From Cylindrobasidium torrendii FP15055 ss-10 (lineage: Eukaryota > Basidiomycota > Agaricomycetes > Agaricales > Physalacriaceae), in assembly GCA_000934385.1 (NCBI GenBank), contig KN880442.1, positions 62,001 through 126,000 of the forward strand: a DNA stretch of 64,000 nucleotides, written 5' to 3'. The notes beneath the pieces are model-generated. The model did no database searches. It saw only the letters and a list, made by a program, of their open reading frames with translations, and had not been told where the DNA came from. Each line of letters starts with the position of its first letter. The stretch's first letter is position 1. Position numbers and translations under genes: made by a program. Below are positions 44,009-55,828 of this stretch, in pieces.

Positions 44009-46833
44009 CTAAAACGGCGACGCAGGCCTCGTCCTACTCCTCGCCTTCTTCCTCTTCGCCTTCTCAATCATCGCCGCCGCCTGCAACTCTCCCGGCGCAG
44101 GCTTCTCAACCTTATCTGGCTCGTCCGGAAACGCAATTTTCCTTCCTTTCATCCCACCACTTCCGCTCGCCTCATTCCTCGACTTGAACGGCGATAAACT
44201 CAAGAAGCCCTCGGAACGCTTGTTGGATAGAGGCTTCCTGCTTGGCGCCGGACTGTCCGTCATTCCCCAGCTCATCGACATCGGGGACGATATCACAGGT
44301 GGCTCGGGAGACGCCTTGCGCCCCAATAGTCGTGTCGCCAGTGGTGATGAAGGCGTCATCCGTGCAGATATCGACGGCTTGAGGTTGGCAAAGGACGCAT
44401 GGTGCGCGAGTGAAGGCGGAGACGACTGAACCTGGTCTGAATACGGCGCGAACGAACGCTGTCGTCGAGGTGACCGGTCGGGGGCTACAGGCGATAGGTG
44501 GGGCTCTTCCAACGATGTACGGGGTGAAGTGAACTCGTCGTCGGACAGAGACGGCGATGCAATAGACGCTGCGGACAGTGGCGAAGGCTTCTTGACAGCG
44601 CTCGCCTTGGGAGTCGACCACTTCCCAAACGCCCGCCGAAAGAATCCCATCTTCGTCCTTCGACCACCATACGAGGGTAGTTGGGTGTTGGATCCCAGCG
44701 TGGGTGTAGTGCATCGTGAAATGTACGAGTCGTGTTCTAGATCCATCGAGATAGGAACCTGATGCTGAGAGGATGCTGCAGAGTCAGGCTGGTCTATCTC
44801 TTCTAAGGTTTCCATCGGAATATGGGTAGGTATTGCGACGACGTGGCCAAAAATCGAGCCCGAAATCTTGTTGAACTCGGTGACCTTCCACCCCGCGGAT
44901 GCAGCCAGAGTCACGGTTTCCCGAAGTGTACGCTCCTTTCCATTGAACGTTGCTTGCATCTGAAAGATTCCTTAGACCCTATCCTGACGTGGAACCCGCA
45001 ACACTTACTGTGAGGTCCATCCAATATCCATGAGAACTCGCTCTCCCCAAGTTGGGCAGCAACGGTGACGGTGGGCTTTCCATACCTGCACCCGCAATAC
45101 CCGTCAAGTCGACGTCCTCGTCACCCGAGCTCATGTTCTCCGCGCAAGCAAGAGGCAATATAAACCCTGCGATCACAAGCCTGGTGTCCGTTGCAGCTGC
45201 CTCCCTCAGTCGAAGAAGGATCTGACGGGCATAGTGGTCAGGCCAGTCGTGTAATATGACCCTCAGGAAGTAGACGGCAGCATCCCGGATAGGCTGAGCG
45301 AGAAAGAAGTTGTGCGCTAGCGTAGGTGCTCAGCGAAGGTTGCGTTGCTGCAGAACGCTGTGACCGACCTTGGAACTCTACAATACCCCGCTCGAGGAAC
45401 TCGGAGTTGTTCTCGTTCCAGGCCTTGATGCCCATTTCTACCACGACTGGTCTATCCTGTATGACGAACTTCAAGCCCAGGGCGGTCGGGTCGTCCGGAT
45501 GGGAAAATTCGTGCGCCAGGATCATCGAGGTCGAACCGATACCACCGCCGACGTCCACGATGGTGCTGCCGGGCGCGAGGTTGTGCCAATCGAAGCCTGC
45601 CTTTCTTTTAGTCAGGGTCACCAAATCTTGGATATAATGCTCACCGCTGAGGACAGCTCCAGGGACCTCCCAACAATCCGTTCCGGTCATGGCGACGCCA
45701 AATCGCTGCAGGCGAAAACTGTTCGAGTTCGGCGACTGGTTTATGCTGAGCGCCGGAGACACTGATTCCTCTGTGGTTGGTGCGCCAGCGCCTTCTCCTT
45801 CTAGCCAGTTAAAATATCCTACGCCCTGGCAATCGAATGCAAAGTTGAACGCCGCTGAGGATGGGTTTTCACTGTTCTTGGTGGCATTGGGGGAAAGTAA
45901 GTACGCTTCTGTGATGTAAGCAGACGCCTTCTGTAGTTCATCGGTGCTACAACAGGGATTCAATAAGATGGAACGTTGAGCGCTGACAACACTCACGATA
46001 GTCCAACGAATGCAGAGACTCCGTTGGTGGATCGATACTTTCCCGCGGGACTAAGCGGTGGATGAGTACAAGCCGAAATTAGGATGCCTGCCTCACTCAT
46101 GTTGTATGTCCACAACCGCCTTTCCGGTGTCGAGTTTGGACGATATTCGATTATTCGTGAAGACATCGGGTGATAGTTCGCGGAGGAAATGGTGTGTTGC
46201 CAGTAGTCGCAAACAGTGAGCTTTGAAAGTGTTATGTCGGAGAAAAGACACGTATTAGGAGACGCACCAATCTTGCTCTGCTCAACTCCGGTTATTCTGG
46301 CTATGTCCCTGACGTGCAAGCCGCTCGGACCTGCATCCCGCAGAATTTCGACAATGTGCGCTGCTTCCAGTAGTCGCATGCAGGATGCGAGGTTGTACTA
46401 GAATATATCAGCGTCAAGGCGGTCCAATTAATGTAGTACGCACACCCATTGTCGCATCGCAAATAGAATGGAAGGGCGTTTGCACGGTCATCGACATTTG
46501 TCCCGCCGCTGCTACGATCTTGTTGATGGCGTTGAGGACGGCGGGATGGCTTGTCAGTGCCTCTGAGGGCGATGTGGGGTCCGAGGGCTCGTCAAGGGAA
46601 GGAAAGTCGAGTGGTGCTAGTGTCGACGACGGGGAAAAGCTGATAATCGAAGGCGATGGCGGAGGCGACGCGTAAGGATGAACTGCCCGACTCGAGCGCG
46701 TTGGCTTTTGACTTGTTGCCGATCCATTCGGCGTTGTCGAAGTCGTCGTCGTCGCGGTGTGGTAGACGGCCTCGATGTCATCCAGAGCGACGCCGATGAG
46801 GGCATGTAATTCGCGCAGCGCGGAAAGGGTCAT
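44009..46833 (-). CDS. O-methyltransferase (COMT-like) with long C-terminal extension
   Basis: Seven exons on the minus strand: 46444-46833, 46268-46397, 46097-46220, 45997-46050, 45369-45946, 45009-45316, 44009-44959, giving 844 aa. The central part is a class I SAM-dependent O-methyltransferase of the plant COMT type. It has a winged-helix part (LEAAHIVEILRDAGPSG, LHVRDIARITGVEQSKI, FTNNRIS), the SAM loop STIVDVGGGIGSTSMILA, the catalytic His region FLRVILHDWPDHYARQIL, and SHGYWMDLTMQATFNGKERT. Two parts are unusual. There is a Ser/Thr/Pro-rich insert near residues 25-90. After the fold ends (SGSIFGHVVAIPTHIP) there are about 265 residues of Ser/Pro/Arg-rich, probably disordered sequence with many SP sites (KKPSPLSAASIASPSLSDDE, SLSPFKSRNEASG) and a basic tail. 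It may methylate a phenolic or other small hydroxyl compound; the substrate is unknown. Confidence 0.83.
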
Positions 46834-47152
46834 GGAAGAGAGAAAACAAAAGCGGACATCAAAGCCACTTCTCGCCTTGCCAATTGGCATTCTATCACGG
46901 GACCGAATTGCTCGCCACACGGAATGCGACGCGATCGAAAGTTCAATTGACAGTGACAGGGCTGACCTCGCCCTCCACTAGCACTGGTGACTGATATTGA
47001 TGCTAAATGCGCTGATCCTGTACGTGAGTAAGTTGTCCACAGCCCGAACCAGATCATTGCCCAAATGCGATCCAAAATCCATTGTCCGCATTTCCAATTT
47101 TGCATTAAACGTGCCTAGTCACCAAAAGAAAACTCGCATTCTATGTTTTTAC
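46834..47152. other. Intergenic region
   Basis: 5' flank of the O-methyltransferase and 3' flank of the MFS gene, both on the minus strand. Nothing else seen. Confidence 0.4.
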
Positions 47153-49202
47153 CTACCGCTTCTTCTCTATGTCGGATGCATCCCAAGCCTTGCCCTCCTC
47201 GTCTACGGGACTCGTTCGTCTAACAGCCTGGGTAGCCTTAGCCGACCCCCTCCTAATCCTCTCTCCATACTTGAAGAAAATGAACGAAATCGGGGCAATC
47301 GCAACCCCAATGAGTGCCAACAGCAGGCCCGCGTATTGGAATCCCATATGGTGGAACATCTGGTTAACAAACAATGGGACGCTGGCGCCAACCTCGGACC
47401 GCAGGAACGTCTTGGCTGCCATCGCTGACGCCGCGTAGGCGCTGTAGCTGTCGACAATGTACGAGTTGGCCGAGATATAGATGAGCAGCATTGAGAATCC
47501 AAAGACCACTCCCGCGATACACGGCCCAATCCAATGCACAGAAGCGTAGGCGCCAGTAAAGGCAAAAATGAACAATGAGATGGGCATCGTGCTAGAGAGC
47601 CGTCAGTTGTAGCATTGGCTCCATAGCAAATACACCTACATTGAGCCGACCATCATGGGATACAAGCGTGCCTCTGGGTATATCCCGTATCGAGTGACTT
47701 TGGCGTAAAGACGCTCCTGGTATGGGATGACCAACATCGCGCCCGCGATTCCGAGCTAGTCAAGCGTTAGCTATGGATCGCCACTGTAGTGGAGAGAGCC
47801 TGACCATGATACTAATAAATGTCACTCCAGTCATTCCCATGCTAAAGCCGCGGATCTCAGCGAATGCGATAGGGAACGCGAAGAACATAAGGTCTGTGAA
47901 ATAATTAAACTCGAGTCGACGAGACGCGAAAGAAAAGTGAGCGTACATAGTAGGCTGTAGATGAAAGATAGATCTGGAGAGTCAATCAGTAATCCAAACC
48001 CGGAGAGTTCCACTATGTCGGCGTACAGAAGGAGAAGAAGATAACAATGGGCTCCGTGAAAAGCATAATGATAGGACGAAGCAACGCAATCTTGAGTGCC
48101 TGCGTAAACGGAACGCGCTCAAGCTCCTGTGCAGTCTTGTAGCGTTCGTCGCCAGTCTCCTTCCTTAGACGCTCCGCCTTGCGCTTCAGCAACACTGGTG
48201 CAATCGTTTCCGGCATAAACAAGGTAAGGAAGAAGCACAACCCTGAGAAGATGAAGAGAACCCAATCTATCAAGATGGTCAGCAAGAACAAAGGGACATT
48301 GTGGGCCGCCATACATAGCCAGCGCCAGCCAGCCCTTTCGGCAATGAATCCACCTATCAGCGGTCCAACACAAGGCCCCATGCTATAATCCCTGTCAGTA
48401 AAGTCGATGCTAACGCCATTCGGAAGTCACTGACAAGAGTGTAAAGGAGAAAACCGCCATTGGAACACCTCGATCCTCGACCGCCCACACATCTGCTACG
48501 CTACATAGACAAGTATGAGCAATAGGCTTCACGGAGACCGAGCAGATGCACTCACGTTCCACCGACATTGCAGACTGGCGCAGATGCCGCGAGACCAGCG
48601 ATTTGGCGCCCAATGACCAATGTCGCGGCGTTCTTCGCCAGTGCGCTTGGGAGCGTAAAGATGAAGAAAAAGAGCATGCTAACGCAGTACATGGGGGTAC
48701 GACCCACGACCTCCGACAGCGGTGCGAAGAACAAGGGGCTTCAGAGACGTCAGTCAATGCTAGCCCGAACACGGAATAACGTACCCAATACCAAACCCGA
48801 TAACGAAGCAGGTTACGGTGAGGTTGACTATCTCTTGTGTTGTATTGAGATCCTCGACGGGTCCAAGCAAGCTATGGGCATAGTCAATAGTGTTTCTTGC
48901 GCAGAGTACGTCGACACGTACTCTCCCGTAACCAGACTACTTCCTATGGCGGCGGCAAGACACAGAAAGGCAGCCACTAGCGTGACATACCATTTCTTCG
49001 CCTTGGGCCACTCTCTTGGATCCTCTCCTGCGCCCTTCTCGAACGTGACGATGAGCGCCTCGGGGTGCGCGCCCTCGATGTCTAGAACAGTCGTCTGCTG
49101 GCTGTCCGGGCCTTCGCGTTCGAGCTGCCTCAGTTGTTCTTCCTGCTTTTCGGACAAAGCAGGCGGGTGTACGAACTCCGCTTCTATTGGTTCAGAAGGC
49201 AT
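47153..49202 (-). CDS. MFS transporter, DHA1 (drug/polyamine:H+ antiporter) type
   Basis: Ten exons on the minus strand: 48922-49202, 48785-48871, 48556-48738, 48435-48500, 48315-48382, 48027-48266, 47947-47973, 47805-47893, 47640-47755, 47153-47591, giving 531 aa. Membrane segments alternate along the chain as in 12-helix MFS proteins. The DHA1 marks are PREWPKAKKWYVTLVAAF before helix 1, FVIGFGIGPLFFAPLSEVVG then RTPMY (motif A region), APVCNVGGTVADVWAVEDRG, MGPCVGPLIGGFIAERAGWR (motif C) and PETIAPVLLKRKAERLRKET in the central loop. The N- and C-termini are hydrophilic and cytosolic. It probably exports small amines or toxicants at the plasma membrane. It lies next to the O-methyltransferase on the same strand, which could hint at a small metabolite locus, but no core synthase is nearby. 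Confidence 0.88.
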
Positions 49203-49833
49203 CGGGGGCGAGGAGGGACGAGGAAGACAGCGGCGGGGAAATCCATCATCCTGGGCTTTATAGTGTTGATCAATGCGACGCTCGCGGTATCACTGAGCAA
49301 GCACGATTACATCGAGAAGCCCTAGGGCGCAAAGAAATCCCGGATTATCAGCTGCGACACAGGGCTATAGCGAGTCGGAAATTGCTTGTGGGCGCAGATG
49401 CCATTGAGACGACCAGCTAAGCACCATCCAAATGCGCATGAAAGATAAAAACTGAGAAGAATGCAGCGAAATCCTGGATAGTTTCCACTTGATTGTCCGG
49501 GTTGTCGAGGTTAAAACGCAAGTGGAATGGCGAGTCGGGATGTGATGCAATGCCGCACGTGCCGAACTGACGCGATCAGCTGACAGCTCAGGGGATCCGA
49601 TTCATTAACATGTCACTGGCTACAGTAACAATGGCGTGGCTCTTGCTGATTGACTAGCCGAAGAATTTGAGTTTACTGACTTGAAACGGACACCATGAAA
49701 AGTAACCACCGGGAAGCAAACTCGAGATATAGCATCGCGAGTGCGACAATAACCATAAGAACCAAGGACAATATACTACGAAGTATATACTAGCTTTGAA
49801 ACACCCAGCCGCTCTGCACAGCGCATCAAAGCT
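49203..49833. other. Intergenic region
   Basis: Upstream of the MFS gene; no gene or repeat recognised. Confidence 0.4.
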
Positions 49834-50351
49834 TTAGTTGAACTGTTGAAAATAGATGAGAAAATTGTGGTTGAAAGCAGGGAAAGAGAACTTACGCAAT
49901 CACCGCAAGCCTTACGGTCGGCCATGCAGACTGTGCCAGAGCCCTCGACCTTCACGCGACCGTTTACTGTGCCCTTCGAGTCGGACCTGCAGTCTAGGAG
50001 GTGACCAACCGCAGTATGAACGTCCTCCCCTAAGAAACAAGTTGGTAGGAGATCGAGACGCTAGAAATCCATGAACTCACAAAGCGGGGTCCTCGAAGAG
50101 GTGTAAATGCAGCAGTTGCCGTAGCAGGCCGGGTTGTACTCGAGGTTAACACCGGAGTGGCAGGTCGCACCCCACGTTGCGTCTTGGTAGTAAGGCCAGT
50201 TGTTGTAGAGGTGGTAGCAGTCCGAGAGATTCGCGTCGCCAGCGACACCGCAAGTTGGCTTCTGAACGTTGTTGGTCTGGCGCACATCGAGTTCGACGCT
50301 GGGGGCAGCGAGGGCGAAGGTGGCGAAGAGAGCAAGGGTGGCAAAGAACAT
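49834..50351 (-). CDS. Small secreted cysteine-rich protein, short paralog
   Basis: Three exons on the minus strand: 50081-50351, 49896-49993, 49834-49842, giving 125 aa. A signal peptide (MFFATLALFATFALAAP) is followed by KPTCGVAGDANLSDCYHL and paired-cysteine motifs (CYGNCCIY). The last part reads KGTVNGRVKVEGSGTVCMAD then RKACGDC, and the nine-base last exon supplies FN and the stop. This last part matches the 51412 gene (GKVNGLTTLSDGSGVCIGG then NSGCGDCF), which continues for another 150 residues. The two genes are divergent, with a TATA box for this one near 50469-50475. I do not know a named family. Likely an extracellular protein with several disulphides. Confidence 0.7.
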
Positions 50352-50468
50352 CACGATTTGTGGCTGTGCGAGGTCAGAAGGGTGTCAAACGGTAAAGGAA
50401 AACCGGACGAACAGTGAAGCGAGGCTTAGGAAGATTCTGAACTGATGGGAGATACTTCTGGTGGGAGG

Positions 50469-50475
50469 TTTTATA
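50469..50475 (-). promoter_or_regulatory. TATA box for the 49834-50351 gene
   Basis: TATAAAA on the minus strand, about 120 bases before the ATG. Confidence 0.5.
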
Positions 50476-51298
50476 GCTCTCAGCCTCTTTGTAAGTGGGT
50501 AAAAGATATCACGATTTTCTCTGTGGAGATAGAAGTGAAGATTATGCCTGTAAAATTCCTTGGCGACGAAAGTGTGAGGATGTGCGACATAGGGATAGCT
50601 TTGCGCCTTTCGTGGCTATCATTCTAGCACATTCACGTGGAACCCGCGTTCATCGCCCTGCTTCAGCGTCCAGGTGCCTTCGACTGCACATCAAAATGAG
50701 GCGGGGACTGGACAGGTGAAGATGGTGTAGATGTTTCAAAGTGGCGCACGAAACTCACGAATTGATGCGGCTGTGCAAACGGGGGCCTGAGTGCCGAGTC
50801 GAACCAAGTTCCAACAACCTAACGTCCAACTGCCGTCGACCGCGAACGATCTGGGGCCGATTAAAGCATCCTGCACCGACATGCCTTGTAGTAAGACTAT
50901 CGATATCGCACTCAATTCTTGGATTTACACCAGACTGAGAACAGACTGAGAATATCAGTACGAAGTCTTGAGAACTTTTCGGTTCCTGTTAAGCACGTTC
51001 CTCGGCTTGCACGGCGCGGATCAGGCGAAAGCCATGCGACCTATCGAAAAGGAAAGGCTAAATCACGTTGGATCTTCAGTACAATGATGGTAATTGTTAA
51101 TGCCCCTTCGACAAGCTCTGCAAAGGTTGCCACCAAGCGCTTGATGTTTGCGGCGGACAGGACCACCACAGGCTCAACGATGATACCAAGGCCAGTCGAA
51201 GGCCATACCCACATATCCTGAAACTGAGGTCGTCGTCAAATTCTGAGTTTTTCTCCAAGTCGTGAAGACGACGTGCCTAAGGAGTGCATGAAAATATG

Positions 51299-51306
51299 TA
51301 TAAAAG
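51299..51306 (+). promoter_or_regulatory. TATA box for the 51412 gene
   Basis: TATAAAAG, about 105 bases before the ATG. Confidence 0.55.
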
Positions 51307-51411
51307 CCAAACAATCTTACTCAGAATTTCCAGCACTCAGCCCATCTACTCCCTTTCCAACGAGCCGACGCTCCCACAGTTCCTTCTTCATTGCACCCTC
51401 CATCCAACAAT

Positions 51412-52434
51412 ATGTTTGCTACTTCTCTTCTGCTTTCCGCGACTGTCCTCGCCGTTCAGGCCGCCTCCCCTTCTGAATCCCTCCCAGGCCTTCTCGCCAT
51501 GCGCAACTGGGGCAACTACGTTTCTTGCGGTACCACCCAGGATGCAACGCTCTCCGCCTGCCAATACCTCCTCGATCACTGGCAGCAAAACCTCGTTACC
51601 AGCAACCGCTGCACTTACGGTGCCCGCGGCGACGCGTGGAACGTCGCTTCAGTCCAAGGCTGTAAGTCCTTCGACACTGTCTAGTTTTCTTAGCTCGCTC
51701 AATGGAACTCTTAGGCTCTGTGTACATCACCAACGAGAGTGCAGAGTCTGGCGCTGTCAAGGAGGCCGTCCAAGCGCTTATGCATTTATGGGCTGCGCTT
51801 CAGTGTCCAAGGGCAAGGTCAACGGCCTTACGACTTTGAGCGACGGCTCTGGTGTTTGCATCGGTGGAAACAGCGGCTGCGGAGAGTGAGAGACTCCCAC
51901 ATTCACCTCTATATCGCATTAACTGTGTCTCTCAGCTGCTTCGACGATGGTGACTTCAACCCGCCCAAGGACAAGCGCGATGAGATCGTCGCGCTTGAGG
52001 CTCGCCAGAAGGCCGACATCTCCGGCAGCATTGCCGAGCTCGTGAACGCCATTCTGGGTGGACACAGTGCCGACAACACTGCGCGTGCAAACACTGTCAA
52101 GAACGTCCGCGATGGCCTTGCAGCGAAGTACAACAAGAACGTCGTTGTCTGCCACACCAAGCACGAATATCACTGGGACGGTGTCCAGGGTGTCGACTGG
52201 TACCACGAGCACTTCGAGGTCGACATCGCCATTGGTGGCACAATCGGATACGAGGTGAGTAACAATTCTTGTGTCCACGCTTGCTAGCGCTGATGCGGTC
52301 ATCAGGTCTATGTCGCAAGCTCTGGTACTTTCAAGCGCAATGGAGATGGAGGCGAAATCAACTGGGGATGGAACGGTGTTCTTGCCAGGGGCGCCGAAGA
52401 CAATGGCTCCCGTTTGACCTTCGCTTCCCGCTGA
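51412..52434 (+). pseudogene. Secreted protein gene with an apparent one-base frameshift
   Basis: Exons 51412-51661, 51715-51885, 51936-52254, 52306-52434. They begin with a signal peptide (MFATSLLLSATVLAVQAASP) and CGTTQDATLSACQYLLDHW. In exon 2 the frame SVYITNESAESGAVKEAVQA runs into LMHLWAALQ and a stop. The family frame resumes one base later as FMGCASVSKGKVNGLTTLSD, and this matches the neighbouring gene (GTVNGRVKVEGSGTVC). The four exons sum to 869 bases, two over a multiple of three, consistent with one lost base near 51780-51790. After CGDCFDDGDFNPPKD the C-terminal about 150 residues are well kept (YHEHFEVDIAIGGTIGYEVY, INWGWNGVLAR). Either the gene is broken or the assembly has an error in the ATTTA run. 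Family unknown. Confidence 0.6.
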
Positions 52435-52726
52435 ACAAGTCATTTATCTGAACTCTAAGGGCGGTTTTCGCACACCATTATTTATCATTTACCATAGTAT
52501 TTGTTCGAGGTATCGGGAAGCGAGGCCTCGTAGGCATCTCTAAAATGAGGGTTTCTTGCTCAGTTGTTGATTTTATTGCATGATACATCCACCCAAGAGT
52601 CAAAATCTCTGAGTTGCCAAAATGAGTGCCACTCGTTTGTTCCACATGGAGCATTCGCGATCACGCGAGCTATCTACTCCGGCCCGGCTATCCCGCTTGG
52701 CCTCTTCCCATCATCGTCTTCAGACG

Positions 52727-55050
52727 ATGATTGCGCAACGCGCGTTCTGCATAGCCGCGCTCATTCTGCATGGTTACGCGACCTCTTCTCAGGACGTTTT
52801 TACATACCCGCAGACGCCAAAAAATTCCAATGCAATCCTAAACCCGACAACCGACGCGTTCATCCGGAATACACTTTCGGAATGGAATACTCCTGGTGGT
52901 GTTGCTGTTGCTGTCGTGCGCTTGGATTCTTCTGGTAGCTGGATAACCGAAACGAAAGGTTACGGGAATGCGACTGTGAAAGGGGATGTCCCGCTCACCG
53001 AGGACTCCATGTTTGCAATTGCATCAAACTCGAAGGTATGCGTGGTCAGTCTGTGAATGATTCTGGAAATAATCCTTTCTTCATAGCTCTTTACTGCGCT
53101 GGCCACGGGTCTACTCATCTCAAATGAAAGCTTGTCGGTATCGTGGGACTCCAAAATCGCGTCTCTGGTCCCAGGCTGGAAGTTGCAGGACCCTATTGCG
53201 ACGGCGGAAAGCACTATCATCGATTTGGCGTGCCATAGGACTGGTCTTCCGCGCCATGATCTTATGTATGGTAGAGAGGACAACATTACGAGTATTGTAC
53301 GTGTGGCGCGGACGTTTTGGCAATCTATTGACCCTTTATCCGTGTTATAGTTCTCTCGATTCGAATATATGGATCCTTCTGCTGGATTCAGGGAGACATG
53401 GCAGTATAACAACAACATGTATATGCTCTTGTCGTATTTACCTGAAGTGCTACTCCCGCATCATCCGACAATCGCACGCTTCGTCAAGGAGAATATTTTC
53501 GATCCTCTGGGCCTATCGGGGACTACATATTCTGGGGATGTAGCGCGATCCAGTGGCAATTATGCTCAAGGCATGGCGCGGGAGAAAATGGACTTCGCGT
53601 TTGCGTATGGTGTTCCTCATGCGCTACAGTCACCCAACTACTGGCTTGGCGATGGGGAGGACGGAAACTGTTAGTACTGAATGACAACCCTCTGAACATG
53701 CTGATTCTTCCCTCATTATAGACAAATCTGGTGCGGGTGGGGTGGTCATGAGTGTGAAGGACGCTGTAGGTGGCTTCTATTGGTCATTGAATATAAGGGA
53801 CGTTGACCCAGACACACAGGCTACCTGGATTCAGACGCTGCTCCTCAATGGAAAGAACCCAAAGACACTCGAACAAGTGATTCCAGAGGAACTCATAGAG
53901 CTAGTTTCTCGAGGGTTCAGCGTGACTATCCCAAAGGCGTAAGCCCACCTTTTCGCAACGACATCACAATTTACAATTTGATGGCTTCTATTCTAGTGCA
54001 TGGCCCGAGCTTTCCCCCGTCGTGTACGGCGCTGGTCAAGAACGATATTCTTACCGAGGACATGGTGCGCGCTGAGATCCTTTCTGCGCTCTCTGCATCT
54101 ATACTAACCGTGAGAAAGAGATCGTTGAGGTGCGACCACAATCAATTATGATTCAGCGTTCTTACCTTCTCCCGTGAAGCACGGAGGCGCTACCACAGGT
54201 TCGTTTCTTTCTCCGCTAACCATCGGAGTGGCACCAACAACTATGCCTCTAGGATTCATGACACAAGTCGCGCGTTTTCCCCATGAGAACGTTGGGATAG
54301 CGGTTTTCTCAAACGACGAAAACCATGGCGGTGCTCTTCACGAGATAATCAAGTGGTACCTTGCAGATATCATCTTCGGGCTTGTGCCCGTTGACTGGAA
54401 CGCCAGGTCTTTGTTCTCGTTATGATCGTTTTTACCAGCCTCTGATCGGTATCTTCCAGGCTCCAGGCGCAAGCACGCAGCGCATTCGAGCAAACGGCGA
54501 GCAAGTTCAGACCAACCGACCCCAAGACACCATCCAAGCCATTTGGAAGTTTGGAAGGTCTGTATTCGAATCCTGCATATGGTGAACTTCGTCTGTGTTG
54601 GATCACATCTGAAGTACTCCCGGAACCATCTTCCGAGTGTGGCATTCTCAACGAAGAGCTCTCGTGGGCGCTTCCTGGCGCGGGGAACTCCTCTGTTCCA
54701 ACTTACATCGCCAAGTGGGACAAAGCGTGGTCAACCCACATCGTTCTAGAGCATTTCTCGGAAGACGTGTACAACGTAACGCTTTTTGAAAGTCGCGTCT
54801 GTCGATTTCCCTTTGTGATGCCACTAGCGTACTAACGACCATATAGCTCGAGGTGGGACCGGAAGAGAGATACTGGGCAGCAGTAGTGCATGAAGGCAAC
54901 GCTGTTGTTGCGGAGTTCGCGTTCGACGGCGACAGTATCAGTGGGTTTGGCCTGTCGGGCGGCATCTGGGGCGCTGGGGCGGCGGTGCCACCTCGTAAGG
55001 GCAAGTCGGTTCGCCAGCGCTCTGAGGTATGGTATGGCTACAGTATCTAA
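52727..55050 (+). CDS. Secreted beta-lactamase-fold serine hydrolase
   Basis: Nine exons: 52727-53035, 53087-53296, 53351-53669, 53722-53938, 53997-54064, 54119-54129, 54180-54406, 54460-54796, 54847-55050, giving 633 aa. Signal peptide MIAQRAFCIAALILHGYA. It is the fungal branch of the class C beta-lactamase/esterase family. Motif 1 SxxK is in FAIASNSK (about residues 98-103, at the end of exon 1). Motif 2 YxN is in WQYNNNMYM. Motif 3 is HGGATTG, formed by splicing the 11-base exon 6 to exon 7. The C-terminal about 200 residues form a lipocalin-like second domain seen in fungal members (LEGLYSNPAYGELRLCW, EERYWAAVVHE). Such proteins are esterases or peptidases acting outside the cell; drug resistance should not be inferred. 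TACTAAC in the last intron is a good branch point. Confidence 0.85.
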
Positions 55051-55388
55051 GTGATAGCAACTCGCTCTGAATTATGCATCTCTTCATTCGACTTGGACCT
55101 GGCGTACAGGCGCGCTTCACAATGTGAACTCTTCTCTATATACGGACCCAGCGCTATTTTAGACAAAACCTTCTTTGAATGAGCATTGAACGTGAGCTAT
55201 CGAGGGAGCATCTGTCTGCATTGGTACGTACAAAGTGGTCACTACTTTGTCACTACTGCGGGAGTTCCGCGAATAGTTTCTGAGATGGATTTGGGAGCGC
55301 TATTTTGGTCGTTTGGGCTCAGACATTTCAACTGAAAGATGTGTAACGTTAGTCTACTAACGAGAGCCAACACGAGGCTACTTATTTT

Positions 55389-55712
55389 ATGCCGCCACAA
55401 AAAGGTCGGGGCGTCCCGACAGGGACGCAGTACGTCGATCTGTTTCTGCCACATGGCACGGGATTCATATTCCTTTCCTGCTTACTGTGACTACCGCAGT
55501 TCTGGGATGTGGGCGCTGTTAAGCGCGCTGCTTATTTTACAATGTGGCTGGCGCACGGTGCTTATGCTGGCTCACTTGCGAGGACTCACGGCGCACATCC
55601 TCTGAGTGCGCATCAGCAAGATGCGTCAGTCTGGCACCCGGGTCAAAAACGGTTTCCGTGGCATTATGGTTGGAAGTCTTGGCTGAGTCCTACGATGCTG
55701 CGCCCGTTTTAG
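55389..55712 (+). CDS. Possible small two-exon gene
   Basis: ATG at 55389 gives MPPQKGRGVPTGTQY. Joining exon 55389-55433 to 55500-55712 (donor GTCGAT, acceptor CCGCAG) continues as FWDVGAVKRAAYFTMWLAHG and ends WHPGQKRFPWHYGWKSWLSP. The composition is protein-like (aromatic, few low-complexity runs). There is no known motif, and the donor is weak. A real gene, a remnant or chance are all possible. Confidence 0.28.
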
Positions 55713-55820
55713 CATAGCCTACGAAGCCATTGAAACAATAAACTAATCAACTGAATGTAAAAACAGGTGACATCTTTTTTCCCCAATAGCGGCTGTACCG
55801 TCTTACATGAGAACCAACAG

Positions 55821-55828
55821 TATAAAGG
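55821..55828 (+). promoter_or_regulatory. TATA box for the Zn2Cys6 gene
   Basis: TATAAAGG, 67 bases before the ATG at 55895. Confidence 0.6.

Larger units (their letters stand above)
50352..51411. other. Divergent promoter region of two secreted-protein genes
   Basis: Carries TATAAAA at 50469-50475 (minus orientation) and TATAAAAG at 51299-51306 (plus). About 800 bases lie between them, with no exon recognised; the shared regulators are unknown. Confidence 0.5.

Noticed and set aside
52727..55050. Reading the beta-lactamase-fold gene as an antibiotic-resistance gene
   Set aside because: Fungal members of this family with a C-terminal lipocalin-like part are esterase/peptidase-like; motif presence alone does not show beta-lactam hydrolysis.
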